From Rhizobium oryzicola (lineage in GTDB: Bacteria > Pseudomonadota > Alphaproteobacteria > Rhizobiales > Rhizobiaceae), in contig NZ_JAUKWQ010000001.1 in NCBI RefSeq assembly GCF_030504645.1, positions 806,001 to 870,000 of the forward strand: a DNA stretch of 64,000 nt, read 5' to 3'. A program made the position numbers and the translations under genes. Within the stretch, counting starts at the first letter, position 1; every line of letters starts with the position of its first letter. Shown one piece after another: positions 1 through 9,910 of this stretch. The notes under the pieces are model-generated. The model was not told where the DNA came from and made no database searches. It saw only the letters and a list, made by a program, of their open reading frames with translations.

Positions 1-1392
1 GGCACGTGCCGCTTCGACACCGGCGTTGAGCGCCAGCAGGTTGGTCTGGAAGGCGATCTCGTCGATCACGCCGATGATCTTGGTAATTTCTGCCGAGGAT
101 TGCTCGATGCCGCTCATCGCCGCAATCGCCTGCTCGACGATCGTGTCGCTCTGGCGTGCCTCGCTGCTGATGGTCTTGACCCGCTGCGCGGCTTCCCTGG
201 CACCGTCAGCCGTCTGGCGAACGGCAACAGTCAGCTCGTCAAGGGCCGCCGAGGTTTCTTCCAGGTTTGCCGCCTGGCGCTCGGTGCGTTGGGCAAGCTC
301 GTTTGATGCACGGCGGATCTCTTCCTTGGAAACGCCGATGTCATTGCCCTTCAGGTTGACACGGCTCATGGCCTGTTCGAGGCGGGAGAGGGCGTCGTTG
401 AAGTTGTGGCGCAGGCCCTCATACTTCGGCCCGAGATCGGCGCAGCGAACGGTCAGGTCGCCGACGGAGAGCTTTTCGAGCGAGGCACCGATGGTGGCGA
501 CCACATGCGCCTGCTGCTCGGCCTCCTCGCGCTGGGCATCGAGATTGCGCTGGCGCTCGACATCGAGGGCGCGCTGCTGTTCTTCCTCGCGCTCTGCCAT
601 GGCAAGCCGCTCGCGCACCTTCTCCTGCAGTGTCTTGGTGGCACGCGCCATCTTGCCCACTTCATTGCCCATGTCGGTGTGCGGAATGGCGATCGACACG
701 TTCTCGTCGGCCACCTCGTTCAGCGCATCATGGATCGCGTTCAGCGGACGCGTGATGCCACGGATGATGTAATAGGCCGCCACCAGCGCCAGCAGGAAAA
801 AGATGGCGGAACTACCGACAATCCTGATAACGGAATTGCGCACATCCTCGCGCAGGTCATCCGTATAAAGACCGGTCACAAGAACGATCTGCCAAGGCTC
901 GAAGACCTTCGCATAGGCCGCCTTGGGATAGCTGTAGTCGTTCGGATCCTTGCCGGGCTTCGGTCCTATGAACTCGAGGTAGCCGCCACCAGCACGTCCA
1001 AGCTTCACCAGTTCATCACGATAGAGGAAACCGTTGCTGTCCGGCTTACCTTTCTGCGACGTGCCAATCAGTTGTTTATTCGGATGGAAGACCATGTTGA
1101 CGTCGTAGTCGTAGGCAAAAAAGTAGCCATCCGGCTCAAAACGCAGCTTTGTAAGCTGGTCGTAGGCGCGCTTCTTGGCGTCTTCCAAAGTGAATTCGCC
1201 CTTGGTTGCGCGGTCGTTATAGTCTTTGAGAATGGAGTTCGCGGTCTCTACCTGTGTCCGCAGCATCTCGTAGCGTTCATGATAGATCGCGTTGGTCGAG
1301 GAGCGGATTTGAAGAAAGGTAATGGTGGCAAAGATCGCCAGCATGGCGCCAACCAGCATAAACAGTTGGTGCGAAATTTTCGTATTTTTCAT
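1..1392 (-). CDS. Methyl-accepting chemotaxis protein (3' end outside window)
   Basis: This is a transmembrane chemoreceptor that senses a periplasmic signal and controls the CheA kinase. The start MKNTKISHQLF is followed by a first membrane helix (about residues 8-28). A periplasmic single-Cache type domain (about 35-195) includes DGYFFAYDYD and a late YPKAAYAKVFEPW segment. A second helix (about 200-220), HAMP and the signalling domain follow. The reading frame leaves the window at [10 protein letters not shown], in the conserved hairpin tip, so roughly the last quarter is missing. The next genes in this window are unrelated to chemotaxis. The ligand is unknown; small organic acids are common for single-Cache domains, but that is only a family tendency. 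Confidence 0.93.
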   Translation of the reverse strand, partial: MKNTKISHQLFMLVGAMLAIFATITFLQIRSSTNAIYHERYEMLRTQVETANSILKDYNDRATKGEFTLEDAKKRAYDQLTKLRFEPDGYFFAYDYDVNMVFHPNKQLIGTSQKGKPDSNGFLYRDELVKLGRAGGGYLEFIGPKPGKDPNDYSYPKAAYAKVFEPWQIVLVTGLYTDDLREDVRNSVIRIVGSSAIFFLLALVAAYYIIRGITRPLNAIHDALNEVADENVSIAIPHTDMGNEVGKMARATKTLQEKVRERLAMAEREEEQQRALDVERQRNLDAQREEAEQQAHVVATIGASLEKLSVGDLTVRCADLGPKYEGLRHNFNDALSRLEQAMSRVNLKGNDIGVSKEEIRRASNELAQRTERQAANLEETSAALDELTVAVRQTADGAREAAQRVKTISSEARQSDTIVEQAIAAMSGIEQSSAEITKIIGVIDEIAFQTNLLALNAGVEAARA

Positions 1393-1767
1393 CGGGGTAC
1401 CGATCGGTTGATTACTGAGCCCACGGAAACGCGGTGAGTCTTGTGTTCAGGCGCCTAATGCGCACCACCGATGCTGCATGCATCCGTACCCATTTTTTAG
1501 TCTCAAAGATTAAAGGAAATAATAATGTTGTACTTTCTAATTAACGGGCAAAGGTTGTTCGTTAAGGGGAAATTATAGGCGCACTAGAATTTATCTGGGG
1601 TTGTGAAATAATGCACGCAATGCACGCATTTTGATTGCTTATTGCGTGGAAAATATAAATTTCTGATTGAGTGAGCCGTGGTCGGGACGAAGGTAGATAC
1701 ACTCAGACACGCCTGTCGAAGTGGCACTTCGCATGTGTAGAGGCGACCGTGATGCTTGTGATGCGCG
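1393..1767. other. Intergenic stretch, 375 bases
   Basis: This stretch separates the chemoreceptor start from the end of the next minus-strand gene. It is clearly AT-richer than its surroundings between about 1490 and 1670 and must hold the chemoreceptor promoter. I could not pick out a convincing -35/-10 pair, terminator or small gene. Confidence 0.5.
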
Positions 1768-2262
1768 TCAGATGCTGGGGCGCAGCTGGTAGGCGTTAAA
1801 GTCTGGTTCTGCGGTGGGGCGTGCCGGCGTAACACCAACCGGCGTAATCGATTCCTGGCCGGGCTGTGCGCCAACGGCGGAGGTCGTCGCATTGAAATCG
1901 ACACCGTCCGACTTTGGCGGCGCGGCGCGCTGACCGGCCATCATCAATTCTTCTTCGCTGATCCAGACAGGGCTGAGGCTGACGAAGGTGACGGGTGAGC
2001 CGCCCATCCATGCGCCGGTTCTGATGACGGCCTTCTTGCCGTAAAAATTCTTTACTTCGGCCTGGGTTTCAACAGGAAGAGTAGCTGCTTTCGGCTTGTT
2101 CTTCAGGTCGGGAGTGACCGCCTGGCAATCAGCACATGTCATCGCGATCATGCTAGGTGCCACGGTGATCGGTGTTCCCGTCATCTTGATGATCGACCCG
2201 GCGTTAGCCGCCGCCGTCGAAGCGGCAAATGCGGCAATCATCAAAGCAACGCGGCTTACCAT
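1768..2262 (-). CDS. Exported protein of unknown function
   Basis: The 164-residue protein begins with a Sec signal peptide (MVSRVALMIAAFAASTAAANA) and should be periplasmic or secreted. The mature part has a CADC pair near residue 43-46 that could form a disulfide, a mixed middle with GAWMGGSPVTFVSLSPVW, and a low-complexity Pro/Thr/Ala-rich tail. It lies 112 bases downstream of purD on the same strand. I do not recognise the family with confidence. It faintly recalls short rhizobial proteins annotated as HPE1-like (after a Liberibacter effector), from memory only. No function is assigned. Confidence 0.75.
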   Translation of the reverse strand: MVSRVALMIAAFAASTAAANAGSIIKMTGTPITVAPSMIAMTCADCQAVTPDLKNKPKAATLPVETQAEVKNFYGKKAVIRTGAWMGGSPVTFVSLSPVWISEEELMMAGQRAAPPKSDGVDFNATTSAVGAQPGQESITPVGVTPARPTAEPDFNAYQLRPSI

Positions 2263-2374
2263 CGGTCCAATCCCTTGAAAGTGACCTTGACAGCCTAGCT
2301 GCGTTTCCTTTCCAACAGGTCAGGGGATTGGGTTAAATTTGAATGAATCCCGTAGAGCCACCGTTTACTTAGCC

Positions 2375-3643
2375 TCAGTCGGCGCGATCGATTGCCCGCC
2401 AGCCGATGTCGCGGCGGCAGAAGCCGTTGTCCCACTTGACTGCATCCACCAGCGCGTAGGCCTTTGCCTGCGCCTCAGTGACAGTCTTGCCCATGGCTGT
2501 CAGGTTCAGCACGCGCCCGCCAGTCGCGACCAGCTGACCATCCTTGATGGCAGTGCCGGCATGAAACACCTTCGCACCCTGCTGAGCTTCCGGCAGATGT
2601 GCGATGGGCGTCGCCTTTTCGTAAGCGCCCGGATAGCCCTTGGAGGCCATGACGACGGTCAGCGCCGTCTCGTCGTGCCACTCGGCGCTCACCTCATTCA
2701 GTGTGCCGGTAGAGGCGGCATAGAGGATGGAAAGCAGGTCGCTCTTCAGCCGCATCATCAGCACCTGCGTTTCGGGATCGCCGAAGCGCACATTGTATTC
2801 AATGAGTTCCGGCCCCTTGGCCGTAATCATCAGGCCGGCAAAGAAGACGCCGGTGAAGGGATGGCCGCTCTCCGCCATGCCGCGAATGGTTGGTTCGATG
2901 ATCTCCTTCATCGTCCGCTCTACCATTTCGGGCGTCATGACCGGGGCAGGGGAGTAAGCGCCCATGCCGCCGGTGTTTGGGCCTGTATCGCCATCGCCGA
3001 CGCGCTTGTGGTCCTGCGCCGTCGCGAGCGCCAGCGCCGTCTTGCCGTCGGACAGGCAGAAGAAGCTTGCTTCCTCGCCATCCAGATAAGCTTCAACCAC
3101 CACTTCGGCACCGGCTGCGCCAAAGGCGCCTGCGAAGCAATCGTCCACGGCGGCCAGCGCGTCATCGAGTGTCATGGCAACCGTGACGCCCTTGCCGGCG
3201 GCAAGCCCATCAGCCTTGACGACGATCGGCGCGCCCTGTTCGCGAATATAGGCCTTGGCAGGCTCCGCGGCGGTAAAGCGCTGATAAGCGCCGGTCGGAA
3301 TATTGTAGCGGGCACAGATGTCCTTGGTGAACCCTTTTGAGCCTTCTAGCTGGGCCGCAGCCCTGGAGGGGCCGAAGACCACGAAGCCAGCGGCGCGCAA
3401 GTCATCGGCAAGGCCCGCGACCAGCGGCGCTTCCGGGCCGACGACAACGAAATCAATCCCCTTATCGCGGCAGAAGGAAATGACCGCAGCATGGTCTTCC
3501 ACGTTTAGCGAAACCAGTTCCGCCTCTTCCGCAATGCCGGGATTGCCGGGCGCGGCATAAAGCTTAGTCAGGCGCGGGGATTGCGCAAGCTTCCAGGCCA
3601 ACGCGTGTTCGCGACCACCAGAACCGATCAGAAGAACCTTCAT
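2375..3643 (-). CDS. purD: Phosphoribosylamine--glycine ligase (GAR synthetase)
   Basis: PurD joins glycine to 5-phosphoribosylamine using ATP, the second step of purine synthesis in the cytosol. The length of 422 residues is normal. The N-terminal domain starts with [10 protein letters not shown] (7-16). The ATP-grasp fold shows [11 protein letters not shown] (143-153), [12 protein letters not shown] (221-232) and the metal/nucleotide motif [12 protein letters not shown] (282-293). It is followed on the same strand by the exported protein and preceded at 61 bases by the VOC gene, so co-transcription is possible. Other pur genes are not nearby. Confidence 0.98.
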   Translation of the reverse strand: MKVLLIGSGGREHALAWKLAQSPRLTKLYAAPGNPGIAEEAELVSLNVEDHAAVISFCRDKGIDFVVVGPEAPLVAGLADDLRAAGFVVFGPSRAAAQLEGSKGFTKDICARYNIPTGAYQRFTAAEPAKAYIREQGAPIVVKADGLAAGKGVTVAMTLDDALAAVDDCFAGAFGAAGAEVVVEAYLDGEEASFFCLSDGKTALALATAQDHKRVGDGDTGPNTGGMGAYSPAPVMTPEMVERTMKEIIEPTIRGMAESGHPFTGVFFAGLMITAKGPELIEYNVRFGDPETQVLMMRLKSDLLSILYAASTGTLNEVSAEWHDETALTVVMASKGYPGAYEKATPIAHLPEAQQGAKVFHAGTAIKDGQLVATGGRVLNLTAMGKTVTEAQAKAYALVDAVKWDNGFCRRDIGWRAIDRAD

Positions 3644-3704
3644 TGCCGCGCCCCCTTGGAGTCTTAAAGAGATGCTGGGCGGTTAAGGGCAGGGAGGCAA
3701 AAGG

Positions 3705-4202
3705 TCAAGCTGCGTTTCCAGCAGTCTTGCCCCTACGCGCCCTCCAAGCCGAGAGAGGACCGATGCCAAAGTCCCTATCGGGTGCTTCGTCCAGCATATG
3801 GATCAGTTCCAGCGAATGTCCGTCCGGGTCGTTGAAATAGACCGAAAGAGAAGGCGCCCAACCGATGACGACCGGTTCCGTGGTCGGATTGCCGTGGAAG
3901 TCGAGAGTCTCGATCCCGCTGTTCCTCAATGTCTCGCATGCGTTCATCAGCGCCTCTTGTTCTGTGCGGAAGGCGAAGTGAAGGCGCATCTGCAATGGCC
4001 CGGTTCCGACCTGCCACAAGCCGAGCATTCCGACTTCTCGCCTTCCGACCCAGAAGAAAGCAATCTGGCGCTCCGGGATTTCCGTTGCCAGTTCGAGACC
4101 CAGTTTGTCGCGGTAGAAGGCGATCGAACGGTTCAGGTCCCGGACGGGCAAGTGGGTTTCGTAAACGCCGGTGATGGTGTTGGCGATGGTCTTCAATTGC
4201 AT
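3705..4202 (-). CDS. VOC (glyoxalase/bleomycin-resistance fold) protein
   Basis: This 165-residue protein has the vicinal-oxygen-chelate fold. It shows ETHLPVRDLNRSIAFYRDKLGLELA near the start and ends the second half with SVYFNDPDGHSLELIHML, the usual metal-ligand His and Glu strand. Substrates in this family range from methylglyoxal adducts to antibiotics, so the activity cannot be named. I chose the ATG at 4202 because GGGAG lies seven bases upstream; a longer frame exists but lacks homology-like sequence. It is divergent from tex. Confidence 0.85.
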   Translation of the reverse strand: MQLKTIANTITGVYETHLPVRDLNRSIAFYRDKLGLELATEIPERQIAFFWVGRREVGMLGLWQVGTGPLQMRLHFAFRTEQEALMNACETLRNSGIETLDFHGNPTTEPVVIGWAPSLSVYFNDPDGHSLELIHMLDEAPDRDFGIGPLSAWRARRGKTAGNAA

Positions 4203-4402
4203 TGGTATCTCCCAGAGTGGTGTCTGCGAGCATGGTGATGGAACCTCAAGTATAGTTGAGGTCAAGGGGCATGAAGACAAATTTCGGGCTTTGCATGATA
4301 TGGTTCACACAATTCCACGCATCCTGTGGAATCGCCGGCTGCGGCGTTGCCTTGCCATGATCTGCCGCTATGGTCGCCACAGAATCGAGAACAGGAAGAT
4401 CC

Positions 4403-6721
4403 ATGGCTGCCGATAACAAGCTCCTCGCCGCGACCATTGCCGCTGAAATCAACGCCCGCCCGGATCAGGCGGCGGCCGCAATCGGTCTGCTGGATGAAGG
4501 GGCGACGGTGCCCTTCATCGCCCGCTACCGCAAGGAAGTGACGGGTGGGCTGGATGATACGCAGCTGCGCACGCTGGCCGAACGGCTCGTCTATTTGCGC
4601 GAACTGGAAGCGCGCCGCGCGTCGATCGTGGACAGCATCAACAGCCAGGGCAAGATGACGGACGAACTGGCTCTGAAGCTTGCCCGCGCCACCACCAAGG
4701 CGGAGCTGGAAGATCTTTATCTTCCCTACAAGCCGAAGCGCCGCACCAAGGCGGAGATCGCCCGCGAACGCGGCCTTGGTCCCCTGGCGGATGCCATCTG
4801 GGCGGACCGGTCCGCTGACCCGCCAAAGCTTGCGGAAGCCTATCTTTCCGCCGAAGTGGCCGATGTGAAGGCGGCGCTCGAAGGCGCTCGCGATATCGTT
4901 GCCGAAACCATCACCGAAAATGCCGACCTTCTGGGGCGTCTGCGCCAGTATATGCGCGACAATGCCACGCTGCGGGCCAAGGTGGTGGATGGCAAGCAGG
5001 AAGCGGGCGCCAAGTTCTCGGACTATTTCGACCATTCCGAACGCTGGGCAACGACCCCCGGCCACCGGGCGCTCGCCATGCTGCGCGGCTGGAACGAGGA
5101 GTTCCTGACGCTGACCATCGATGTCGATCAGGACGATCCGTCACCGATCAAGCCGACCCATCGCATGATTGCCGGTGCCTTCCAGATCGGCGACAAGGGT
5201 GCTGCGGACCGCTGGCTGATGGATGTGGCAGGCTGGACCTGGCGCGTGAAACTGTCCATGTCGCTTTCGCTCGACCTGATGCGCGAGCTGCGCGAACGGT
5301 CGGAAGAGGAGGCGATCCGCGTCTTCGCCCGGAACCTGAAGGATCTGCTGCTGGCGGCTCCCGCCGGGTCGCGTGCCACCATGGGCCTTGATCCGGGCAT
5401 CCGCACGGGTGTGAAGGTAGCCGTGGTGGATGGTACGGGCAAGCTGGTGGAGACGACGACCGTTTATCCCTTCCCGCCGAAGAACGACATCCGCGGCATG
5501 CAGGCGGAACTCGCAAGCCTCATCCGCAAGCACAAGGTCGACCTGATCGCCATCGGCAATGGCACGGGCAGCCGCGAAACGGAAAAGCTGGTGGCAGATA
5601 TGCTCTCCGCACTGCCAGCCGGACCGAAGCCGACCAAGGTCATCGTCTCGGAAGCGGGTGCCTCGGTCTATTCCGCGTCCGAACTTGCCGCTGCCGAATT
5701 CCCCAATCTCGATGTCTCGCTGCGCGGAGCCGTTTCCATTGCGCGCCGCCTGCAGGACCCGCTAGCCGAACTCGTCAAGATCGAGCCGAAATCCATCGGT
5801 GTCGGTCAGTATCAGCACGATGTGGACCAGGGCAAGCTGTCGCGCTCGCTGGATGCCGTGGTGGAAGATGCGGTGAACGCGGTCGGGGTGGATCTCAACA
5901 CGGCGTCCTCGCCGCTTCTCGCCCGCGTTGCCGGTCTCAGCCGGTCGATTGCGGACGCCATCGTCATCCATCGCGACCAGAACGGGCCGTTCGAAAGCCG
6001 GAAGGAATTGTTGAAGGTGGCGCGCCTCGGCGCCCGCACTTTCGAGCAGTGCGCAGGCTTCCTGCGCATCCCCAACGGCAAGGAGCCGCTGGATGCCTCC
6101 GCCGTTCACCCGGAAGCCTATGGCGTGGCGAAGAAGATCGTCGCCGCCTGCGGCCGCGACCTGCGCTCGTTGATGGGTGACAGCGCAGCTCTCAAGAAGC
6201 TCGATCCAAAACAGTTCGTAGACGAGCAATTCGGTCTCCCAACCGTGAAGGATATTCTGTCGGAGCTGGAGAAGCCGGGCCGCGACCCTCGTCCAAGCTT
6301 CAAGACCGCCACCTTTGCCGAAGGCGTCAACGAGATTGAGGATCTGAAAGTCGGCATGTTGCTGGAGGGCACGGTCACCAATGTCGCCGCCTTCGGCGCC
6401 TTCGTGGATATCGGCGTGCATCAGGACGGCCTTGTCCACGTCTCGCAACTGGCGGATCGCTTCGTGAAAGATCCGCATGAAGTGGTGAAGGCCGGCGATG
6501 TGGTGAAGGTGCGCGTGGTGGAAGTGGATGCCAAGCGCAAGCGCATCGGGCTCACCATGCGCAAGGATGGCGGCGAGGCCGCACCCGCATCCATGCGTGA
6601 AAATCGTTCGCCCGGCAGCGGCAACCCGATGCGTCATGCGCAGGCCAAGCCGCAGAAGAGTGAAGGCAGTCAGCTGGGCGGTTTGGGCGCGGCTCTCGCC
6701 GAGGCGATGAAGAAGCGCTAA
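4403..6721 (+). CDS. tex: Tex-family RNA-binding transcription accessory protein
   Basis: Tex is a conserved cytosolic nucleic-acid-binding protein linked to transcription and RNA metabolism. The order is the helical Tex N-domain (from residue 1), a YqgF/RNase-H-like domain starting [20 protein letters not shown] at 327, a helix-hairpin-helix part near 497-540 ([20 protein letters not shown]), and a C-terminal S1 domain near 655-725 ([16 protein letters not shown]). The length of 772 residues is typical. I prefer the ATG at 4403, preceded by AGGAAG, over an in-frame ATG 33 bases upstream. A terminator hairpin follows. Confidence 0.96.
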   Translation: MAADNKLLAATIAAEINARPDQAAAAIGLLDEGATVPFIARYRKEVTGGLDDTQLRTLAERLVYLRELEARRASIVDSINSQGKMTDELALKLARATTKAELEDLYLPYKPKRRTKAEIARERGLGPLADAIWADRSADPPKLAEAYLSAEVADVKAALEGARDIVAETITENADLLGRLRQYMRDNATLRAKVVDGKQEAGAKFSDYFDHSERWATTPGHRALAMLRGWNEEFLTLTIDVDQDDPSPIKPTHRMIAGAFQIGDKGAADRWLMDVAGWTWRVKLSMSLSLDLMRELRERSEEEAIRVFARNLKDLLLAAPAGSRATMGLDPGIRTGVKVAVVDGTGKLVETTTVYPFPPKNDIRGMQAELASLIRKHKVDLIAIGNGTGSRETEKLVADMLSALPAGPKPTKVIVSEAGASVYSASELAAAEFPNLDVSLRGAVSIARRLQDPLAELVKIEPKSIGVGQYQHDVDQGKLSRSLDAVVEDAVNAVGVDLNTASSPLLARVAGLSRSIADAIVIHRDQNGPFESRKELLKVARLGARTFEQCAGFLRIPNGKEPLDASAVHPEAYGVAKKIVAACGRDLRSLMGDSAALKKLDPKQFVDEQFGLPTVKDILSELEKPGRDPRPSFKTATFAEGVNEIEDLKVGMLLEGTVTNVAAFGAFVDIGVHQDGLVHVSQLADRFVKDPHEVVKAGDVVKVRVVEVDAKRKRIGLTMRKDGGEAAPASMRENRSPGSGNPMRHAQAKPQKSEGSQLGGLGAALAEAMKKR

Positions 6722-6752
6722 CTCCAGCGGCAACATCGAGTGTGGAACTCAA

Positions 6753-6776
6753 GGTTACCGAATCCGTTCGGTAGCC
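6753..6776 (+). terminator. Rho-independent terminator of tex
   Basis: Ten-base arms GGTTACCGAA and TTCGGTAGCC (one G-U pair) enclose TCCG and are followed by a T-rich stretch. It lies 32 bases after the tex stop codon. Confidence 0.75.
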
Positions 6777-6882
6777 TCGAAATTTTGTGTCGTTTTCATG
6801 TCTGCAATGTGCTTGTATCTTACAAGGAATGCGCTAGTTTTCATGAGATAGTAAGGCACTCTTAGTATCCACGGAGATGAGT

Positions 6883-8163
6883 ATGGCCTCTGCGTTTCGT
6901 GCTCTCGTTGCAAAGATCATCAAAAAGGGCCTTTTGACGGTCCGGGGTCCATCAGGTGAGCAGCGTTTCGGAGGGGGAGGAGGCCGCAGCGTTACGATCC
7001 GCTTTACCGATGAGCAGGCGGAACAGGAACTGGCGGCTGATCCGCAGTTAAAGCTTGGCGAACTCTTCATGGACGGACGGATGATCGTCGAGGAGGGCGA
7101 CATCTACGAGTTCCTCGCGTTGGTGAAGGATAACACCCTCAGTGAGGGGCTGACCTTCGGCATGATCTGGCGCGGCATCGGACGCATCGCGCTTGGCCAG
7201 TTGCGCAATCGCCTGCCGGTCAACCACAACAAACGCAACGTCGCCCATCATTACGATCTCGATGAGAAGCTTTTCTCGCTTTTCCTCGATGAGGACTGGC
7301 AATATTCCTGCGCCTATTTCAATCCGCCCGGCATTTCGCTGGATGAGGCGCAGTTGGCCAAGAAGCGGCATATCGCGGCAAAGCTTCTGCCCAAGCCCGG
7401 TCAGCGGGTTCTGGAAATCGGCTCCGGCTGGGGTGGCATGGCGCTTTATCTGGCGGAAGCCGCCGGTGTCGATGTCACCGGTATCACGCTCAGCGAAGAA
7501 CAGCTGAAAATCTCGCGGGAGCGCGCGACTGTGCGCGGCATCAGTGATCGAGTGCGCTTTGAGTTGCAGGATTATCGTTACCTGAAGCCGGAAAAGAAAT
7601 TTGACCGGATCGTTTCGGTCGGCATGTTCGAGCATGTCGGGCGCGCAAACTACCGCACCTATTTCAACAAAGCAGCAGAAGTGCTGGCGGATGATGGTGT
7701 GATGCTGCTGCATTCGATTGGTCAACCGACCGTGAGCTACATCACCAATCCGTTTATCGAGAAGTATATCTTCCCCGGCGGCTATATCCCGGCACTGTCG
7801 GAAGTGCTGCCGCATATCGAGAAGGCAGGCCTGCTCGTGTCGGATATCGAGATCCTGCCGATGCACTACGGCCATACGCTCAGGCATTGGCGTGAACGTT
7901 TCCTGGCCCGCAAGGAAGAAGCGATCGCGCTTTATGATGAGCGCTTCTTCCGCATGTGGGAGTTTTATCTGGCCGGTTCGGAGATGGCCTTCACGCACGA
8001 GAATTTCTTCATTTTCCAGGTGCAGTTGAAGAAGTCGCTCAATGCCGTGCCGCATAATCGCGATTATATCGGTGATAACGAGCGAATGCTGCAGCAGTTC
8101 GAAAGCCGCCGAATGCCATTGCAGCCGGTATCGGGCAGTCAGCGGGTTCTCGAGCGCCACTGA
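6883..8163 (+). CDS. Cyclopropane-fatty-acyl-phospholipid synthase family methyltransferase
   Basis: Enzymes of this family transfer a methylene group from S-adenosylmethionine to unsaturated phospholipid acyl chains. The 426-residue protein shows the family motif QYSCAYF, the SAM site VLEIGSGWGGMALYLAE (near 176) and SVGMFEHVGRANYRTYF. The N-terminal domain is about 120 residues, as in E. coli Cfa. Two in-frame ATGs lie six bases apart; ACGGAG is correctly spaced only for the one at 6883. Rhizobia usually carry several paralogues, so I do not assign cfa1 or cfa2. It stands alone after the tex terminator, with ubiA downstream on the same strand. Confidence 0.9.
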   Translation: MASAFRALVAKIIKKGLLTVRGPSGEQRFGGGGGRSVTIRFTDEQAEQELAADPQLKLGELFMDGRMIVEEGDIYEFLALVKDNTLSEGLTFGMIWRGIGRIALGQLRNRLPVNHNKRNVAHHYDLDEKLFSLFLDEDWQYSCAYFNPPGISLDEAQLAKKRHIAAKLLPKPGQRVLEIGSGWGGMALYLAEAAGVDVTGITLSEEQLKISRERATVRGISDRVRFELQDYRYLKPEKKFDRIVSVGMFEHVGRANYRTYFNKAAEVLADDGVMLLHSIGQPTVSYITNPFIEKYIFPGGYIPALSEVLPHIEKAGLLVSDIEILPMHYGHTLRHWRERFLARKEEAIALYDERFFRMWEFYLAGSEMAFTHENFFIFQVQLKKSLNAVPHNRDYIGDNERMLQQFESRRMPLQPVSGSQRVLERH

Positions 8164-8243
8164 CGGTTTGATCGGCAGGAGAAATCCAAAATCCTCGCGT
8201 GACAGGTTCCTATCACGCGACCTTTGCTCTAGAACTCGCCGTC

Positions 8244-9203
8244 ATGACGACGCCCCATGATTTGACCGGCCGCGTGGCCGATGCACCTTCCGATAACTGG
8301 GTCTACCGCGCCCTACCGCGCGGGGTCTGGCCTTATGCGCAGCTGGCCCGCTGGGACAGGCCGATCGGCTGGCAATTGTTGATGTGGCCCTGCTTCTGGT
8401 CCTCTGCGCTTGCGGCCAATGCCGATGTGGCACCCGATGGCGGCTTTTCCCTGGAACTGAAGCTGATTCACTTGTTCTTGTTCTTCGTGGGCTCGGTCGC
8501 CATGCGTGGCGCCGGTTGCACCTACAATGACCTGGTGGATCACAAGATCGATTCCGAAGTGGCGCGCACCCGTTCGCGGCCCCTGCCATCAGGCCGTGTG
8601 ACGCGTCTGCAGGCAAAGCTGTTTCTGTTGGCGCAGGCGTTGGTCGGGCTTTGGGTGCTGCTGCAATTCAACCCCTTCACCATCGGCCTGGGGTTCGCTT
8701 CACTGCTGATCGTCGCGATTTATCCCTTTGCCAAGCGTTTTACCGATTGGCCGCAATTCTTTCTGGGGCTTGCTTTTTCCTGGGGCGCACTGATGGGCTG
8801 GGCCGGCGTCTTCGGTAGCCTCTCCTGGGCACCCCTATGGCTGTATTTAGCGGCCGTGGCTTGGACCGTTGGCTATGACACGATCTATGCCCATCAGGAC
8901 AAGGAAGACGATGCCCTGGTGGGCGTTCGCTCCACCGCGCGGCTGTTTGCGGAAAACACCAAGGCGTGGCTCAGCGCCATTTACGGCTTGACGCTGCTGT
9001 TCCTGATCTTCGCCTTTGCCGCAGCCCATGTCAGCGTGCTTGGCTATCTCGGGCTCTTCATCGCAGCGATCATGCTTGCCTGGCAGATCCTGATCATCGA
9101 TATCGATAATCCGGACCAGTGCTTGCGCCTGTTCAAGTTCAATGGCCGCGTCGGCTTTGTAATCTTTCTGGCTCTCGTCGTCTCGCTGGTGAGCCACAAA
9201 TAA
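8244..9203 (+). CDS. ubiA: 4-hydroxybenzoate polyprenyltransferase
   Basis: UbiA attaches the polyprenyl chain to 4-hydroxybenzoate in ubiquinone synthesis, at the inner membrane. Both Asp-rich prenyl-diphosphate motifs are visible: NDLVDHKIDSEVARTRSRPLPSG and YDTIYAHQDKEDD. Between and after them are several hydrophobic helices, and YPFAKRFTDWPQFFLGLAFSWG matches the family core. The start is uncertain: the ATG at 8244 (319 residues) lacks a clear ribosome site, and a GTG at 8199 is also in frame. The gene ends just before a bidirectional terminator. Confidence 0.94.
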   Translation: MTTPHDLTGRVADAPSDNWVYRALPRGVWPYAQLARWDRPIGWQLLMWPCFWSSALAANADVAPDGGFSLELKLIHLFLFFVGSVAMRGAGCTYNDLVDHKIDSEVARTRSRPLPSGRVTRLQAKLFLLAQALVGLWVLLQFNPFTIGLGFASLLIVAIYPFAKRFTDWPQFFLGLAFSWGALMGWAGVFGSLSWAPLWLYLAAVAWTVGYDTIYAHQDKEDDALVGVRSTARLFAENTKAWLSAIYGLTLLFLIFAFAAAHVSVLGYLGLFIAAIMLAWQILIIDIDNPDQCLRLFKFNGRVGFVIFLALVVSLVSHK

Positions 9204-9215
9204 ACATCACGCAAA

Positions 9216-9238
9216 AACCCGGCTTTTGGGGCCGGGTT
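9216..9238. terminator. Terminator between convergent ubiA and DUF6101 gene
   Basis: Perfect arms AACCCGGC and GCCGGGTT enclose seven bases. On the minus strand the stem runs into five T, so it best serves the DUF6101 gene; it can also stop ubiA transcripts. Confidence 0.8.
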
Positions 9239-9270
9239 CTGCGGGAGGATTGCAGTTTCATAGGCCTTCG

Positions 9271-9837
9271 TTAGCGGCGCGCGATGATTTCCTTGCCCTC
9301 GATCTTCATGGCGACACCAAGTGTTCCGGTGGTGCGGCGAACGAGGAAACGCGGACGGCGCTCTGCAAAATAGGAATGGCGGCGGCGCGGCTTGGTACCC
9401 TGTGTGCGGATCTCGCCAAGGTGGTTTTCCAGGGGTCGGGCAACACCATCAGCCTCGACCATCAGCATCGGAATGCGGAAGGCTTCCGACCAGCTGCGCC
9501 AGTCAGCGGCGATATCGCACAGATCGTGCGCCACCAGCAGCGGGATGCACAGATCCGGATCGTCGTGATGCAGTTCCAGCGTCACCGTCACCTGGCCGTT
9601 GCCATGGTCGATGGCACGGGCCGCAACGCCGCGGAAGGCGCGAGCCGGCAGTGCGAACGAAAGTGGAAGGCCGCTTTCCGGCAAGAATTTTCTGAGCACG
9701 GCACCTCGTTCATCGATGGTGATCGTGACATTCTCGGACGCCTCGCGCAGGGCATAGGTGATCTGCTGAGGGAAATGCGTCGGATCCAGCCGAAGCGTTG
9801 CCCCTGCCCAAGCGGGCTTCAAAACCGTGTTTGTCAT
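9271..9837 (-). CDS. DUF6101 family protein
   Basis: This 188-residue protein has no signal peptide or membrane helix and should be cytosolic. It matches what I remember of the Rhizobiales family DUF6101: an N-terminal LRLDPTHFPQQITY segment, a central beta-rich part with GVAARAIDHGNGQVTVTLELHHDDPDLCIPLLVAHDLCDIAADW, and a basic Arg-rich C-terminus. The family has no known function. An RNA leader that resembles a glycine-riboswitch aptamer lies immediately upstream, suggesting that the gene responds to a small metabolite. It converges on ubiA. Confidence 0.85.
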   Translation of the reverse strand: MTNTVLKPAWAGATLRLDPTHFPQQITYALREASENVTITIDERGAVLRKFLPESGLPLSFALPARAFRGVAARAIDHGNGQVTVTLELHHDDPDLCIPLLVAHDLCDIAADWRSWSEAFRIPMLMVEADGVARPLENHLGEIRTQGTKPRRRHSYFAERRPRFLVRRTTGTLGVAMKIEGKEIIARR

Positions 9838-9842
9838 CGCGA

Positions 9843-9910
9843 ATGTACCCTTGTTTTACCTGAGAGCCGTTCATGGCTTACTCCCGGGACTTTTTTGTCC
9901 TCTGGTAAGG
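9843..9910 (-). ncRNA. Structured leader resembling a single glycine-riboswitch aptamer
   Basis: Read on the minus strand, TTACC and GGTAA can close a three-way junction. Inside are hairpin GGAC/GTCC with an A6 loop and hairpin GAG-AGCC/GGCT-CTC. The sequence contains CTCTCAGGTAAAA, the conserved 3' core of glycine aptamers, and CCGGGAGTAAGCC, close to the conserved CCGAAGGAGCAA. Two A residues of the second motif and the usual GGAC after AAAA are missing, so the element is divergent or a look-alike. It ends at the AAGGG preceding the DUF6101 start, a position suited to translation control. No second aptamer is seen upstream. Confidence 0.5.
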
